A DNA stretch of 64,000 bases from Candidatus Nitrososphaera gargensis Ga9.2 (GTDB taxonomy: Archaea > Thermoproteota > Nitrososphaeria > Nitrososphaerales > Nitrososphaeraceae): contig NC_018719.1 of NCBI RefSeq assembly GCF_000303155.1, forward strand, positions 2,108,001 through 2,172,000, given 5' to 3'. The position numbers and the translations under genes were made by a program. Numbering within the stretch: the stretch's first letter is position 1; every line of letters begins with the position of its first letter. This document shows positions 18,918-27,633 of the stretch, in pieces. The notes under the pieces are model-generated. The model worked only from the letters and a program-made list of their open reading frames with translations. It was not told where the DNA came from and did no database searches.

Positions 18918-19100
18918 TTATTTAACATGACAGAGGTGAGTCTCGATAGTTTCATAATACCTACTGCAGTGAGGACACAGAAATCTTGGCTTAAACTTCA
19001 GCGATTCTACCTTTCTCATTGAGTTTGACACCTTAATCGCAGCAATGCCCAAGCCTGTTACTATCGGAACAATTATTGCAACTATCTGCCACCATTCCAT
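18918..19100 (-). CDS. Tiny membrane-anchored zinc-finger-like protein
   Basis: This 60-residue protein has an N-terminal membrane helix (QIVAIIVPIVTGLGIAAIKV) followed by FLCPHCSRYYETIETHLCH. The CPHC pair with a later histidine and cysteine could bind one zinc. The plan of helix plus finger occurs in small archaeal proteins of unknown role. The ATG has a plausible AT-rich upstream region. Confidence 0.5.
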   Translation of the reverse strand: MEWWQIVAIIVPIVTGLGIAAIKVSNSMRKVESLKFKPRFLCPHCSRYYETIETHLCHVK

Positions 19101-19209
19101 TTAGGCTTTACCTGCTTTATAGCTAGATACTGGCAAATTAACTTATTCTTTCTATTGGTATAACCAAGGCTCAATAAGGATTTAGGAAAAAAGAATGAGG
19201 CAGAAACCT

Positions 19210-19692
19210 CTACCTGTCTGCCTTCTTTACAGTCACAGTGCCTTGGAGCCATGGATGAGCGGCACTGAGATAGTTGTACGTTCCTTCCTCTGTGAAGGTA
19301 AAGGCAAAAGTTCCGCCCTCTGGTTCAATCAGAGTTCTTATCTTGCCAAAGCCACCTGGCATGTCCTCGTCCTGTCCAATGACTCTCTCTGGATTGACAT
19401 TTTCATTTACCCATACTACCGTATTGTTGACTCCTAAAACAACTGTAATGTCTTTTGGCGTAAAGTTAACATTGTTATCAGCCAAGCTTGCGCCTGCAGG
19501 GATAGTTACAGTAACAGACTGTGGCGGATGGATTACATCTAATGCAAATGTGTTTCTTGGTAACGTGGTATTGATAATTATCCCAGTAAAGACAGCCACT
19601 GAAACTCCGGCTACCAAGGCAGCTATGATAGCCCTTCTTCTGGATTCCTGCCCTTTTCGTTTATCGGTGTTGTTGCTATTTTCGTTTGTCAT
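19210..19692 (-). CDS. Membrane-anchored cupredoxin-fold protein lacking copper ligands
   Basis: This 160-residue protein has one N-terminal helix (about 22-42) as anchor and a plastocyanin-like beta sandwich outside the membrane (VTIPAGAS, FTPKDITVVLGVNNTVVWVNE). In functional relatives the C-terminal loop reads like YxC-x2-H-P-W-M. Here it is YNYLSAAHPWLQG, so the cysteine is serine and the methionine is leucine. The earlier ligand histidine (N-E-D-x-x-PH) is replaced in NENVNPERVIG. Only the HPW histidine remains. The fold is probably kept but a type 1 copper site is unlikely. Confidence 0.75.
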   Translation of the reverse strand: MTNENSNNTDKRKGQESRRRAIIAALVAGVSVAVFTGIIINTTLPRNTFALDVIHPPQSVTVTIPAGASLADNNVNFTPKDITVVLGVNNTVVWVNENVNPERVIGQDEDMPGGFGKIRTLIEPEGGTFAFTFTEEGTYNYLSAAHPWLQGTVTVKKADR

Positions 19693-19932
19693 CAGGTATC
19701 TTTACGACTGCTTGCTACTTTATCATAATGTTTGTATTTCTTGTTCAAATGCTGTCTAGGCGACATTCAGAGCTGTTCCAATGTTGGAACAGGCACTACG
19801 AAGGTTTTCTTTAATATCAAGCGACATGCAAATCACAGTGAAATTATCATGTAGGCACCAGCAGCAGATGACAGTGGTAAGAAGGATGCAACGACGGATG
19901 CCGAACTAAAGGAAGCACTACAGGGCAAAACG

Positions 19933-20319
19933 TTGCAAGTCTATCTTATGCTGCTAGATTCTCCTGACCCTATTGGGGCTAGAGAGGTACAAAGAAGACC
20001 AGATTATTCAAGCGTCAATGTCGCAGTTCATCACTTAGAGAAACTTTGTAGAGTTGGACTGGCAACAAAGGATGAGCATGGCAGATATTCTGCATCTAGA
20101 AAGGTCAGCATAGGAATAATGGAGCTTTTCATGAATATAGGAAGGGTACGTTTTCCAAGGCTTTTGTTTTATGCGGCCTTTTTTGCAGCTCTAGCTGTCA
20201 TGTATTTTGCTACTGCACCTATAGTACTAGGAAGAGATAGCGTCTATGTCATGGTATTTGCAATAGCCGGCACAGGATTGCTTGCTTATGAAGCGTTCAA
20301 GGTTTGGCGGCAGATATGA
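19933..20319 (+). CDS. Winged-helix protein with two C-terminal membrane helices
   Basis: A helix-turn-helix/wing domain (YLMLLDSPDPIGAREVQRRP to DEHGRYSAS) is followed by two membrane helices (LLFYAAFFAALAVMYFATAP and VYVMVFAIAGTGLLAYEAF). Such membrane-tethered regulators occur in Thaumarchaeota. The start is unclear. The same frame is open back to 19855, but there an ATG (19849-19851) is directly followed by TAG (19852-19854). The TTG at 19933 leaves a slightly short first helix. A nonsense mutation at codon 2 of the original gene is possible. Confidence 0.55.
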   Translation: MQVYLMLLDSPDPIGAREVQRRPDYSSVNVAVHHLEKLCRVGLATKDEHGRYSASRKVSIGIMELFMNIGRVRFPRLLFYAAFFAALAVMYFATAPIVLGRDSVYVMVFAIAGTGLLAYEAFKVWRQI

Positions 20320-20391
20320 GCTATATCAGGTAGTAACCAAAGGCTGAAAAGATCATTTGGATAAATCGATAAATCTTACTACCACAATAAC

Positions 20392-20832
20392 ATGCATAAT
20401 TTGAGCTCAGCCAAAGGCTCCAAGCTTTTTGCAAGTGATAGAAAAAGTATTATCATAATGCTTACAATATCTCTATTTGCTCTAGGTGTAACAGCCGGCG
20501 TGCTGTTAGCATATCAGCAATTTACAAGGTCAGCTATTCCAAATCTGATAGCAGAAAAAGATGCAATACAACTAGCAATCAAAGAAGGGAATTGGGATGA
20601 ACAAAGTCTTAACGATAAGAAAATTGAAGCTACTCTCTTGCACGTGAAAGCAAATGGCTTTTCATTTATAGTTGACAAAACAGCACTGCATGACACTCTA
20701 ACACTTTATCACAGCCAATTTCCTAACTATGAAGGCCAGTACATATGGATAGTAAGTATTACAGCACCTAACAATAGGGACTGGGGTTATGTAATAGATG
20801 CCACTAATGGCGAAATACTGATGCAACCGTAG
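20392..20832 (+). CDS. Membrane-anchored PepSY-like protein
   Basis: This 146-residue protein has one N-terminal helix (SIIIMLTISLFALGVTAGVL) and an extracytoplasmic domain. The domain ends in YIWIVSITAPNNRDWGYVID and ATNGEIL, the usual strand-turn signature of PepSY domains. The function is unknown; PepSY proteins are often inhibitors or accessory lipoproteins. It follows the winged-helix membrane gene on the same strand after about 70 nt. Confidence 0.6.
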   Translation: MHNLSSAKGSKLFASDRKSIIIMLTISLFALGVTAGVLLAYQQFTRSAIPNLIAEKDAIQLAIKEGNWDEQSLNDKKIEATLLHVKANGFSFIVDKTALHDTLTLYHSQFPNYEGQYIWIVSITAPNNRDWGYVIDATNGEILMQP

Positions 20833-20906
20833 CTCTATGTGTATATTGGTCGAAACTCTCATCTACCTGAAATGCTACCAGCACCATCCCACTCTTCAAA
20901 TCTGAT

Positions 20907-22094
20907 ATGAGCAAAGTCCTTTGCATGCCCTGTCATGGCGGCATTGTCATATCGCTCCAGCAACAATTATCCCTTGAGTATGCCAAGCTCCAGAATGAAA
21001 AGTACAGCCAGCTTCCATCAATTTAAAAATGGATAACCTATCTGAAATCAGGCAAGGTTTCGGCAAATAGAATCCAGTACATGATAAGCATGAGTCATGG
21101 CATATCTGATCAACTTATGGTCATGCCGGAAACTCTGGTCAGTCATGGCATGCCGATAGATACGGCAAAGCGCAAAGAAATTGCAATTGAATACTGGCAG
21201 AATTTCCTTGCTTGGTTCAATACTGCATATCCTCACATGCAGCGTACAAACACCATAGTTGCGTATCGCGGCTTTTTATCCTCTCATAGTATCAACTTTG
21301 CTCATGGAGAAGGTAAGCGTTATGGTCTATCAACCATATCTGAGAGGCTCGGCGAATACAAAGACATCATATGCTTACGCCGGAGCAAATTGAAACAGTA
21401 AACAGGCGGCTTGAAAATGAAAAATGACTGGCAATCATGGTCATTCATGAACATTGACCTGCATACCGGGGCTAGAGCTTTTGCAATGGCATCATTGAGC
21501 TGGGATAGGATAGCCATGTCTCCAGCGTTCAGGGTAGAGCAATTTGAACCCAAGATAAAGAAAGCATCGTGGTACTTGACAAGGGAAGGCAAGTGGTGGG
21601 TCAAGTATCCTACAGAAGAATGCCGCGCTATTGTTGAAACTGCTTATGACAGGCTGCCAAAAAGAGATTTTATGTTCTTTGAGGATGCTAAAAGTGATAG
21701 AGCCAACTGTCTGAGAGCAAGCTATTTTGCAAAGAGGATCGCAATCTGGTTCAGAAAGATATTTTCCGAGCTTGACAAAGGCACTTGGCTTAATGAAAAG
21801 ACCAGAGTTTACGCGCTAGGAGATGGCTTGTACTTTGACGGCAAGCCGCTGCATTTATTCAGACACACTATGGCTCAATATTATCTGGCAGCCACTAATT
21901 GGTCATTAGCCTATGTAGCTAGTTTAGGCGGATGGGAAAATACAGAGATACTGAACAAGTGTTATGGAGGAATACCTGAGCACATCAGGGCACAGATTTC
22001 AAAGTCTGTACATGTTAGATTTGATACATTAGATCTTAACACTTTGATAGTTGCAACAGGTTACTCAGCCATTACTCCTACTGCTATTCGATAG
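20907..22094 (+). pseudogene. Decayed tyrosine integrase
   Basis: One integrase is spread over interrupted frames. The first 39 codons (20907-21026, with CMPCHGG) end at TAA but the same frame continues KWITYLKSGKVSANRIQYM into the core-binding domain. Near 21369 the frame shifts to MLTPEQIETVNRRLENEK, and near 21424 it shifts again to NDWQSWSFMNIDLHTGARAF. The C-terminal piece holds the catalytic LHLFRHTMAQ, GGWENTEI and the tyrosine in KCYGG. One nonsense codon and two frameshifts make it dead. It abuts a truncated flavoenzyme. Confidence 0.7.
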
Positions 22095-22109
22095 ATTAAT
22101 CATAGATGA

Positions 22110-23464
22110 GATTTCCATGCATTATGTGAGTCTAACGAATTCAAGACTGCCACAGTAATAGGCGAACGTCTGGGCGGCACATGCTTGCAGGTAGGTTGTA
22201 TCCCCACCAAATCCATTTGGCAGGCTGACCACTATGAGAATAAGATAGAAAAGTCAAAAGTTTGGCTATTCTGTAAAAGGCAACGGCGAGATCCATGACT
22301 TTAGATCAGTAATGGAATATCAGGAAAAGATAGTCAAAGGAATGATGCAGCTGAGAACAGGTAAGATGAGAGAGTGGAGTGCTGAAGTTATTGAAAGCAG
22401 AGGAGCTCTAAGGTCAAAGAATGAAGTGATAACCGAAGACGGTCAAATTTTGCAGGCAGATAAAATCCTGATAGGTACAGGCTCAAAATATCATGTGCCC
22501 TCAGTCGAAGGCATACAATATGCAATAGATGGAGATCAAGTACTGAAACTAAGAGAGCTGCCTGGCGAGAAAAGAGTGTTTATAATTGGTGCGGGCTTTG
22601 GCGGATTGGAGTATGCAACATTCAACCATTTGCCAAATCAATCTATCTTTCAATAAGAAGAGCTATTCTCAAAAGACAAGGATGTATCTTCGTTACTCTA
22701 CAGAAAAATCACAGACCAAGGCATAACTGTATTTTTGAAAGATAAAGTCAAGAAGATAGAATCAAGCGGCAAGAATAAGATGGATCTGGGCAATGGTCTA
22801 TCAATTGAATATCCTCTTACAGTACACCATGAAACATTTAATGGAACTGTGCAGAAGGCAGAAGTTGACTTGGTTCTGTATATGACAAAGCGCATACCCA
22901 ACATAGACGGATTGAACCTTGACACTGTAGGAGTTGAATATGACAAGATTTGCATAAAGGTCAATGAATACTTGCAGACTACCGTTCCAAACATCTATGC
23001 AGGTGGTGACATTACAAACACGACAAAAAAGCTGACGACAGTTGGAAACCTAGACTGAGTATGCTGCCATAAACATGGTTAAAGGAAACATAAAGAAGCA
23101 TCAGGACTTGAATCTTGCAGTAGAAGTGTATTACACAGAGCCGCCTATTTATCACGTGGGCGTCATGGAAGGGGAAGCAAAGGAGAAGGGAATCAAATAT
23201 TCTACTGCCAAGGCTACTTACAACAAATTCCCTAGAGAAATAATAAATGGCAACTGGAATGAAAATGACGGTTTTATCAAAACGATATTTGAAAAAGATA
23301 GTGGCAAAATAATAGGCGGGCTGGTGTCCGTAGAGGAGGCAGACAACATCATCCATATGATAATGGTGGCGATGCGCGCTGGGCTGACAACATTTGATTT
23401 AGGAAATCTACCTTTTTTCCATCCCTCACTTGCAGAAGGCGTAAGTTATGCTTCGCTTCATTAA
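22110..23464 (+). pseudogene. Truncated and frameshifted flavin disulfide reductase
   Basis: Four pieces belong to one class I pyridine nucleotide-disulfide oxidoreductase. The redox motif LGGTCLQVGCIPTKS (about 22165) comes without the N-terminal FAD GxGxxG segment. Then come VFIIGAGFGGLEYA (NAD site), VPNIYAGGDITN (second FAD motif) and the dimerisation domain ending near 23464. At least three frame changes are needed, and the 5-prime end is lost where it meets the integrase remnant. It is distinct from merA, which is intact on the other strand. Confidence 0.75.
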
Positions 23465-23518
23465 TGCAGAAAACGTTTGGATAGAGCAGTTTAAATCGTT
23501 GAATTGCTAAATGCTGGC

Positions 23519-23809
23519 GTGAAACAGAATCACGCAATAGAGATATTCTCCGCCGGCTGCCCACTATGCAGGCATATAACCGATGAAGTTGAGATTGGCA
23601 AATGTGAGGGCTGCTCACAGACAGTCTATGATATAAATAACATGACCGATGGAGTAAAGAGAAAGATGCGAGATTATGGCATAACGTCTGTACCAGCTAC
23701 AATCATTGATGGCAATATCAAAGTCGTTGGGATTCCAGATTTTCCTTGGATATGCAGCGACGAGCTGTATCAAAAGCTCAAAAAGGAATATCCATTAAGG
23801 AAGTCTTAA
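23519..23809 (+). CDS. Thioredoxin-fold protein with CPLC motif
   Basis: About 96 residues from GTG 23519 (a TTG at 23504 is an alternative). FSAGCPLCRHITDEVEIG carries a CxxC active site after the first strand. Further on KCEGC adds a second CxxC, and TSVPATIIDG is the cis-proline loop. This is a glutaredoxin/thioredoxin-like protein with an extra metal- or thiol-binding pair. It ends 6 nt before the end of merA on the other strand, which fits a role in mercury or thiol handling, by context. Confidence 0.65.
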   Translation: MKQNHAIEIFSAGCPLCRHITDEVEIGKCEGCSQTVYDINNMTDGVKRKMRDYGITSVPATIIDGNIKVVGIPDFPWICSDELYQKLKKEYPLRKS

Positions 23810-23815
23810 GCAGTT

Positions 23816-25234
23816 TTACTCGGCACAGCATGATAGCTTGCTTACGTCCTGCTTGAAGGCCGTCGCTACAAGTTTTATTGCTTCAGACATTGTTGGAAAC
23901 ACATGCACTGTGTCAATAATGTCATCAATCGTCAACTTGTATTTTATAGCCATTACTGCCTCGTGAATCATATCTGCTGCAATGCTTGCAAGAATGTGCA
24001 CGCCTACAATGCGATTGTTCTTCTTTGGATCTATAGCCATTTTGATCAAGCCTTTTGTATCGTTGACCGTCAGCGCTTTAGGCACTTCTTTCATTGACAG
24101 AGTTCGACACGAGCAGTAATTGTATTTCTGCATCATCTGCTTTTCTGTCATACCAACGTTTGCGACTTGCGGCGAAGTGAAAATAGCAGATGGTACAGAG
24201 AGCAGATCAATCTTTTTGTGGCTGCCCGTCAATGCATTCTCGGCAGCGGTTGCACCTGCCTTTGCCGCCAGCGTTTCAAGCATAGGCTCGCCTACAACGT
24301 CGCCGCCGGCCCAGATGTGAGGTGCACTCGTGCGCATCTCCGAATTGACAACTATAGCTCCATCTTCTCTTAGCTTGACGCCGGCATTTTCCAGATGCAA
24401 ATCAGCAGTATTTGGTCTTCTGCCGGTTGCCATCAGCAACTGTTCTGCTTCAAACACTCTTTCTTGCTTATTTACAGATACTTTGATAAACCTACTTCCA
24501 TTCTTCTGCCATACTTCCTGCACGTTAACGCCAGTGACAATTTCTATGCCTTCTTCAGTTAGATATTGATGCAGTCCTTGCGATATTTCAGGCTCATGCT
24601 CTGGAATTATCCTGTCGCTTCTCTGCAATACAGTCACTGTGGTGCCAAACCGGGCATACATCTGTGCAAATTCAAGACCAAGAGCACGGCCGCCTATCAC
24701 TATCATTGAAGACGGCTTTTCCTTCAATGCTAACGCTTCATTGTTAGTCAGATACTTTACATTCTCTATTCCTTTGAATCTTGGAACAGATGGCGAGGAG
24801 CCAGCGGCGATAATGAATTTATTGGCCTCGAATTGCTTGCCATCAACTTTGAGTTTCTTTGGAGAGACAAATGAAGCGCTTGCCTCTACAAGATCTACAT
24901 GCTCAAGCGACTGCAATACATCATAGTACTTTTGCTTGCGCAATCCCTTTACAAGCGCGTCTTTAGCCTCAATTGTCTTGGAAAAATCAAAATCTGAATC
25001 GCATGGAAAGACAGAAGGATAAGGGGGTTTCTTTGCTGAGTGAAGCATTTCTCCTACGCCAAGCAGGTTTTTGCTAGGGACACATCCTACGTTGACACAT
25101 GTGCCTCCTAACGCAGCGCGCTCTATCATTGCTGTTTTTACACCATGCATATTTGCTTTTATGGCCGCGCTAAATGCAGCCGCTCCACCGCCGATAATTA
25201 TCAGGTCGTATTCGCCATTTTTCATTATTGCCAT
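23816..25234 (-). CDS. merA: Mercuric reductase (MerA)
   Basis: This 472-residue FAD disulfide reductase should reduce Hg(II) to Hg(0) with NAD(P)H. It has an N-terminal FAD site LIIIGGGAAAFSAA, the redox pair C46 and C51 in GGTCVNVGCVPSK, an NAD site IVIGGRALGLEFAQ, and a second FAD motif HIWAGGDVVGEP. At the very end a vicinal pair C469-C470 (KLSCCAE) matches the C-terminal Hg-binding cysteines of MerA. There is no N-terminal MerP-like domain. Starts at 25234 or 25225 are possible. GTTACTAT and ATAGTTAC half-sites lie just upstream. Confidence 0.9.
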   Translation of the reverse strand: MAIMKNGEYDLIIIGGGAAAFSAAIKANMHGVKTAMIERAALGGTCVNVGCVPSKNLLGVGEMLHSAKKPPYPSVFPCDSDFDFSKTIEAKDALVKGLRKQKYYDVLQSLEHVDLVEASASFVSPKKLKVDGKQFEANKFIIAAGSSPSVPRFKGIENVKYLTNNEALALKEKPSSMIVIGGRALGLEFAQMYARFGTTVTVLQRSDRIIPEHEPEISQGLHQYLTEEGIEIVTGVNVQEVWQKNGSRFIKVSVNKQERVFEAEQLLMATGRRPNTADLHLENAGVKLREDGAIVVNSEMRTSAPHIWAGGDVVGEPMLETLAAKAGATAAENALTGSHKKIDLLSVPSAIFTSPQVANVGMTEKQMMQKYNYCSCRTLSMKEVPKALTVNDTKGLIKMAIDPKKNNRIVGVHILASIAADMIHEAVMAIKYKLTIDDIIDTVHVFPTMSEAIKLVATAFKQDVSKLSCCAE

Positions 25235-25243
25235 TCCTCACTC

Positions 25244-25281
25244 GTTACTATTTCATTGCCCGTAGAGTAAAAAATAGTTAC
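25244..25281. promoter_or_regulatory. Inverted half-sites upstream of merA
   Basis: GTTACTAT (25244-25251) and ATAGTTAC (25274-25281) form an inverted pair just upstream of the merA start. They share ACTAT/ATAGT with the 11-bp palindromes elsewhere in the island and may be a weaker site for the same regulator. This is inference. Confidence 0.35.
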
Positions 25282-25301
25282 AGTCTGAGATGCCATGTAT
25301 A

Positions 25302-25411
25302 TCACACCTTTTGCTTTCTCTTGGTCTCTTTAATCTCTTGAAGTATCTCGCCTACCTTTTTCTCAGACTTTTTTCCGACATTTCGCTTGTTCCACAACAA
25401 CAATCGCACAT
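25302..25411 (-). pseudogene. Tiny Cys-cluster peptide gene, frameshifted
   Basis: ATG at 25409-25411 starts MCDCCCGTSEMS. The frame then meets TAG, but a shift near 25380 gives KKSEKKVGEILQEIKETKRK to TGA at 25302. The joined product would be about 36 residues, with a C-x-C-C-C cluster that suits soft-metal binding and a basic helix. It lies between merA and a small membrane gene on the same strand. It may be a dead gene, or the short form may be made. Confidence 0.35.
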
Positions 25412-25463
25412 TGCAGTATTACTATCAAATGTATAGTATTTAAGATATGTAGTTTATAGTGTA

Positions 25464-25474
25464 ATAGTGACTAT
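25464..25474. promoter_or_regulatory. ATAGTGACTAT palindrome, copy 1
   Basis: This is an 11-bp perfect palindrome (5-bp arms around one base). It is upstream of the tiny Cys-cluster gene and merA. ACTAT/ATAGT half-sites also occur at 25421-25425, 25433-25437 and 25484-25488. It is a candidate operator of the mercury island, possibly bound by the HxlR-type protein at 26585. Confidence 0.5.
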
Positions 25475-25488
25475 GTTTGGAGATAGTA

Positions 25489-25749
25489 TTAATCGGCTGG
25501 GAGTTCTAGGTCTTCGGATTTCTGTTTCTTTTTCCTAATGAGGCTATTACAGCATGCTATCGCCCGATTTATTGGTTGACTCTTGGCGTTTTTCTCCTTC
25601 CTTTCATCAAGCGCTCTTAATATCGTGATGTCTGTCAGTATCCCTCCGCCCGCTCCAATACCAGCTGCGACAAGGGGCATCCATGGTATTCCAGTAGCAG
25701 CTCCCAAGACGAATCCGCCGAAAAGACCTGCACAGCAGAACATGAACAA
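25489..25749 (-). CDS. Small membrane protein with CC motif
   Basis: This 86-residue protein starts FMFCCAGLFGGFVLGAATGI, a helix with a vicinal Cys pair, followed by a second glycine-rich helix (LVAAGIGAGGGILTDITILR). The cytoplasmic tail is basic and has another CC (AIACCNSLIRKKKQK). Paired cysteines in or near the membrane resemble small mercury-uptake proteins such as MerT/MerF, though I cannot assign a family. Copy 2 of the island palindrome lies 43-53 nt upstream of the start. Confidence 0.55.
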   Translation of the reverse strand: MFMFCCAGLFGGFVLGAATGIPWMPLVAAGIGAGGGILTDITILRALDERKEKNAKSQPINRAIACCNSLIRKKKQKSEDLELPAD

Positions 25750-25791
25750 TCTTTGCCAGACGGCTATTTAACAAGCAAAGTTTCAATCGGG

Positions 25792-25802
25792 ATAGTCACT
25801 AT
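25792..25802. promoter_or_regulatory. ATAGTCACTAT palindrome, copy 2
   Basis: This is the reverse complement of copy 1, located 43 nt upstream of the ATG of the small CC membrane protein (start 25749). Its position near the expected promoter supports an operator role. Confidence 0.5.
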
Positions 25803-25925
25803 CTTTGAAGAAAGTTAAAAGATTACAGGGAGCCTCGGCTGAATTATTTATGTTTTGAAGGCAAGCGTTTTGGTTCTCTAACAACCGTGTCTAATCACTA
25901 AATAATTTGCATGGAGGTATTGAGC

Positions 25926-26544
25926 ATGGTGACTAAATCTGACGTAGATCAAGTCCTCGGCAGGACTGAAAAACACCGCATATGCAGAGGAGAGATATAG
26001 GAAGCATTATGCCGACAGAGATTCACTATCATCAAGCGAGTTCACAGTAGTGATGGAAGGTCTTCTAAGAGAATATGTATGCATGGGTCAATGCAATATG
26101 TATATCGCAGTGGCAAAAGACTCCGAAATCAAGCAGGCAATCAAGACCTATCTGATGGATGTGTGCAATCAAAACTTTATGTCGATGAAAAAGATACTGC
26201 AGGATGGCGGCTATGATGTGCCTGTCTCTGAGCAGAATGCTACAAGCCCTGACAAGGTTCATGATGTTCAGATAAACGCAATTGATGATCAAATGATAGT
26301 AGTCGGGCAATGGTTTGCTGCAAGAAGCTTTATGCAGCTTTGGGACATGGGCGCAATAAACAGCCAGCGCACAGACATAAGAGATGCGTTTATCCAGAAC
26401 TTCCATCGGGCAAATAGATGGCATGTGGCATTCCACGACCTAGCAGTAAGCAAGGGACATTTGCAAAAGCTGCCTGAAATTAGCCCGACTATGACAAAGA
26501 TGTCAAAAGCAGGACAGAAGCTAAAGGAAAGCCTGACACCTTAA
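25926..26544 (+). pseudogene. Frameshifted helical-bundle protein
   Basis: ATG 25926 opens MVTKSDVDQVLGRTEK. After a one-base shift near 25970 the text continues NTAYAEERYRKHYADRDSLS in the frame of the long downstream ORF (26050-26544, 164 residues). The long part is all-helical with conserved-looking charged and aromatic residues (QWFAARSFMQLWDMGAINSQ) and reads like a four-helix bundle. The downstream ORF could be translated from its own ATG at 26050. No function is recognised. Confidence 0.5.
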
Positions 26545-26584
26545 GCAGATAGGTCTTCCTTTTCTATTCTTTTTCCCTTTGGAA

Positions 26585-26938
26585 TCATATAGAGCAGGAG
26601 CAGTGGGCGATGACAGTCCCCTTCTTTGAAAGAGCCCATTGCAATATGGGTATGATTGATTTCCTGAGCTCTTCGCCGTCTTTTGTCAGAGTGTAATCCA
26701 CTCTTGGCGGGATCTCATTGAATGCCTCTCTTTTCACAAGGTTGTATTTGACTAGCTCTTTGAGCGTATCAGCTAAAGTTTTCGGGCTTATTGCCTGTAT
26801 CTCCTTCATCAAATCATTATAACGTATGCGTCCGTGGTTGCCTATCTCATTGACTATCAAAAGCGCCCATTTCTTGCTGATTATGTCTATGACGCCTTCA
26901 AGCGGACAGAGACATATCGCTCTGTTTGACTTAGCCAT
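26585..26938 (-). CDS. HxlR-type winged-helix transcriptional regulator
   Basis: This 117-residue regulator has the HxlR pattern: CPLEGVIDIISKKWALLIVN, the recognition region RIRYNDLMKEIQAISPKTLA, and the wing PPRVDYTLTKDGEELR. Extra cysteines at both ends (AICLCP near the N-terminus and AHCSCSI at the C-terminus) could form a metal- or thiol-sensing site. It is divergent from the MerT-like gene, and the shared region contains one ATAGTGACTAT palindrome. A TATA-like AATTATACT about 25 nt upstream suggests a leaderless transcript. It is the likely regulator of the island, by context. Confidence 0.8.
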   Translation of the reverse strand: MAKSNRAICLCPLEGVIDIISKKWALLIVNEIGNHGRIRYNDLMKEIQAISPKTLADTLKELVKYNLVKREAFNEIPPRVDYTLTKDGEELRKSIIPILQWALSKKGTVIAHCSCSI

Positions 26939-27006
26939 GCCTTAAACTGTAGAAGCGATAGTATAATTGCTTTCCTTTCTGTAGCTTTGCATAGCTATCC
27001 TTTTCA

Positions 27007-27017
27007 ATAGTGACTAT
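27007..27017. promoter_or_regulatory. ATAGTGACTAT palindrome, copy 3
   Basis: This lies between the divergent HxlR-type gene and the MerT-like operon, a few bases upstream of the TATA-like CTATAAAC (27021-27028) of the plus-strand operon. It is the best-placed of the three copies for control of both directions. Confidence 0.55.
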
Positions 27018-27074
27018 CTCGCTATAAACTTGATAGCTTAAATCCTATTCATCGGGAGGTAACAGTGACGGTAA

Positions 27075-27632
27075 ATGCGAAGTCTTCAGACTCCAGATCC
27101 TATGTTTAGGCCTATCAAGCATGTCCTTAGAACTCCAAAGTATAGGACAATAGCCTTAGCATCTGGACTTGCATATGCTATAATCTATATCATAACAGTC
27201 GGTATAATATCATATGTTCCCGGCCTTTCTTCTGCATCCGGCATTCCTGTCTTCAGGACAAGCTATCTTGGAATATCAGCTATTCCTACCGATAACATAT
27301 TCTTCTTCATCTTTTACGGAGCGCTTGCCTTTCTTGTGGCTTCCTCATTTCTTGTAGGCATCAATACTGCCCTAATGTTCTATTCAAGACGAGTTGCGAA
27401 AGTATGCGGCATACAAAAGAAACCAGAATCAAAAGGATTATTCGGCATTGTTCCTGCTTTCTTTACAAGCTTTTCATGCTGTGGTGGGGGGTTACTTGCG
27501 CTTGCAATAGGCCCGGCTGCCTTCTCTTCTCTGTCTATATACAGCAAGTTTATGGCTCCGCTCACAGTAGTAGTCTTGGCTGCTGGAACGTATTTTGTAT
27601 CAAAAAAGATAGCAAAAATGGAGAGATGCTAG
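27075..27632 (+). CDS. MerT-like membrane protein with intramembrane CC pair
   Basis: This 185-residue protein has about five membrane helices. A late helix reads FFTSFSCCGGGLLALAIGPA, a vicinal cysteine pair in a glycine-rich helix as in mercuric-ion uptake proteins. The sequence is longer than bacterial MerT, so the name is by analogy. A ribosome-binding site GGGAGGT (27054-27060) is better placed for GTG 27065, whose frame reads VTVNAKSSDSRSYV and then stops. A shift near 27105 would join it to FRPIKHVLRT, so the original N-terminus may be damaged. It is the first gene of a three-gene operon. Confidence 0.6.
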   Translation: MRSLQTPDPMFRPIKHVLRTPKYRTIALASGLAYAIIYIITVGIISYVPGLSSASGIPVFRTSYLGISAIPTDNIFFFIFYGALAFLVASSFLVGINTALMFYSRRVAKVCGIQKKPESKGLFGIVPAFFTSFSCCGGGLLALAIGPAAFSSLSIYSKFMAPLTVVVLAAGTYFVSKKIAKMERC

Positions 27633-27633
27633 A

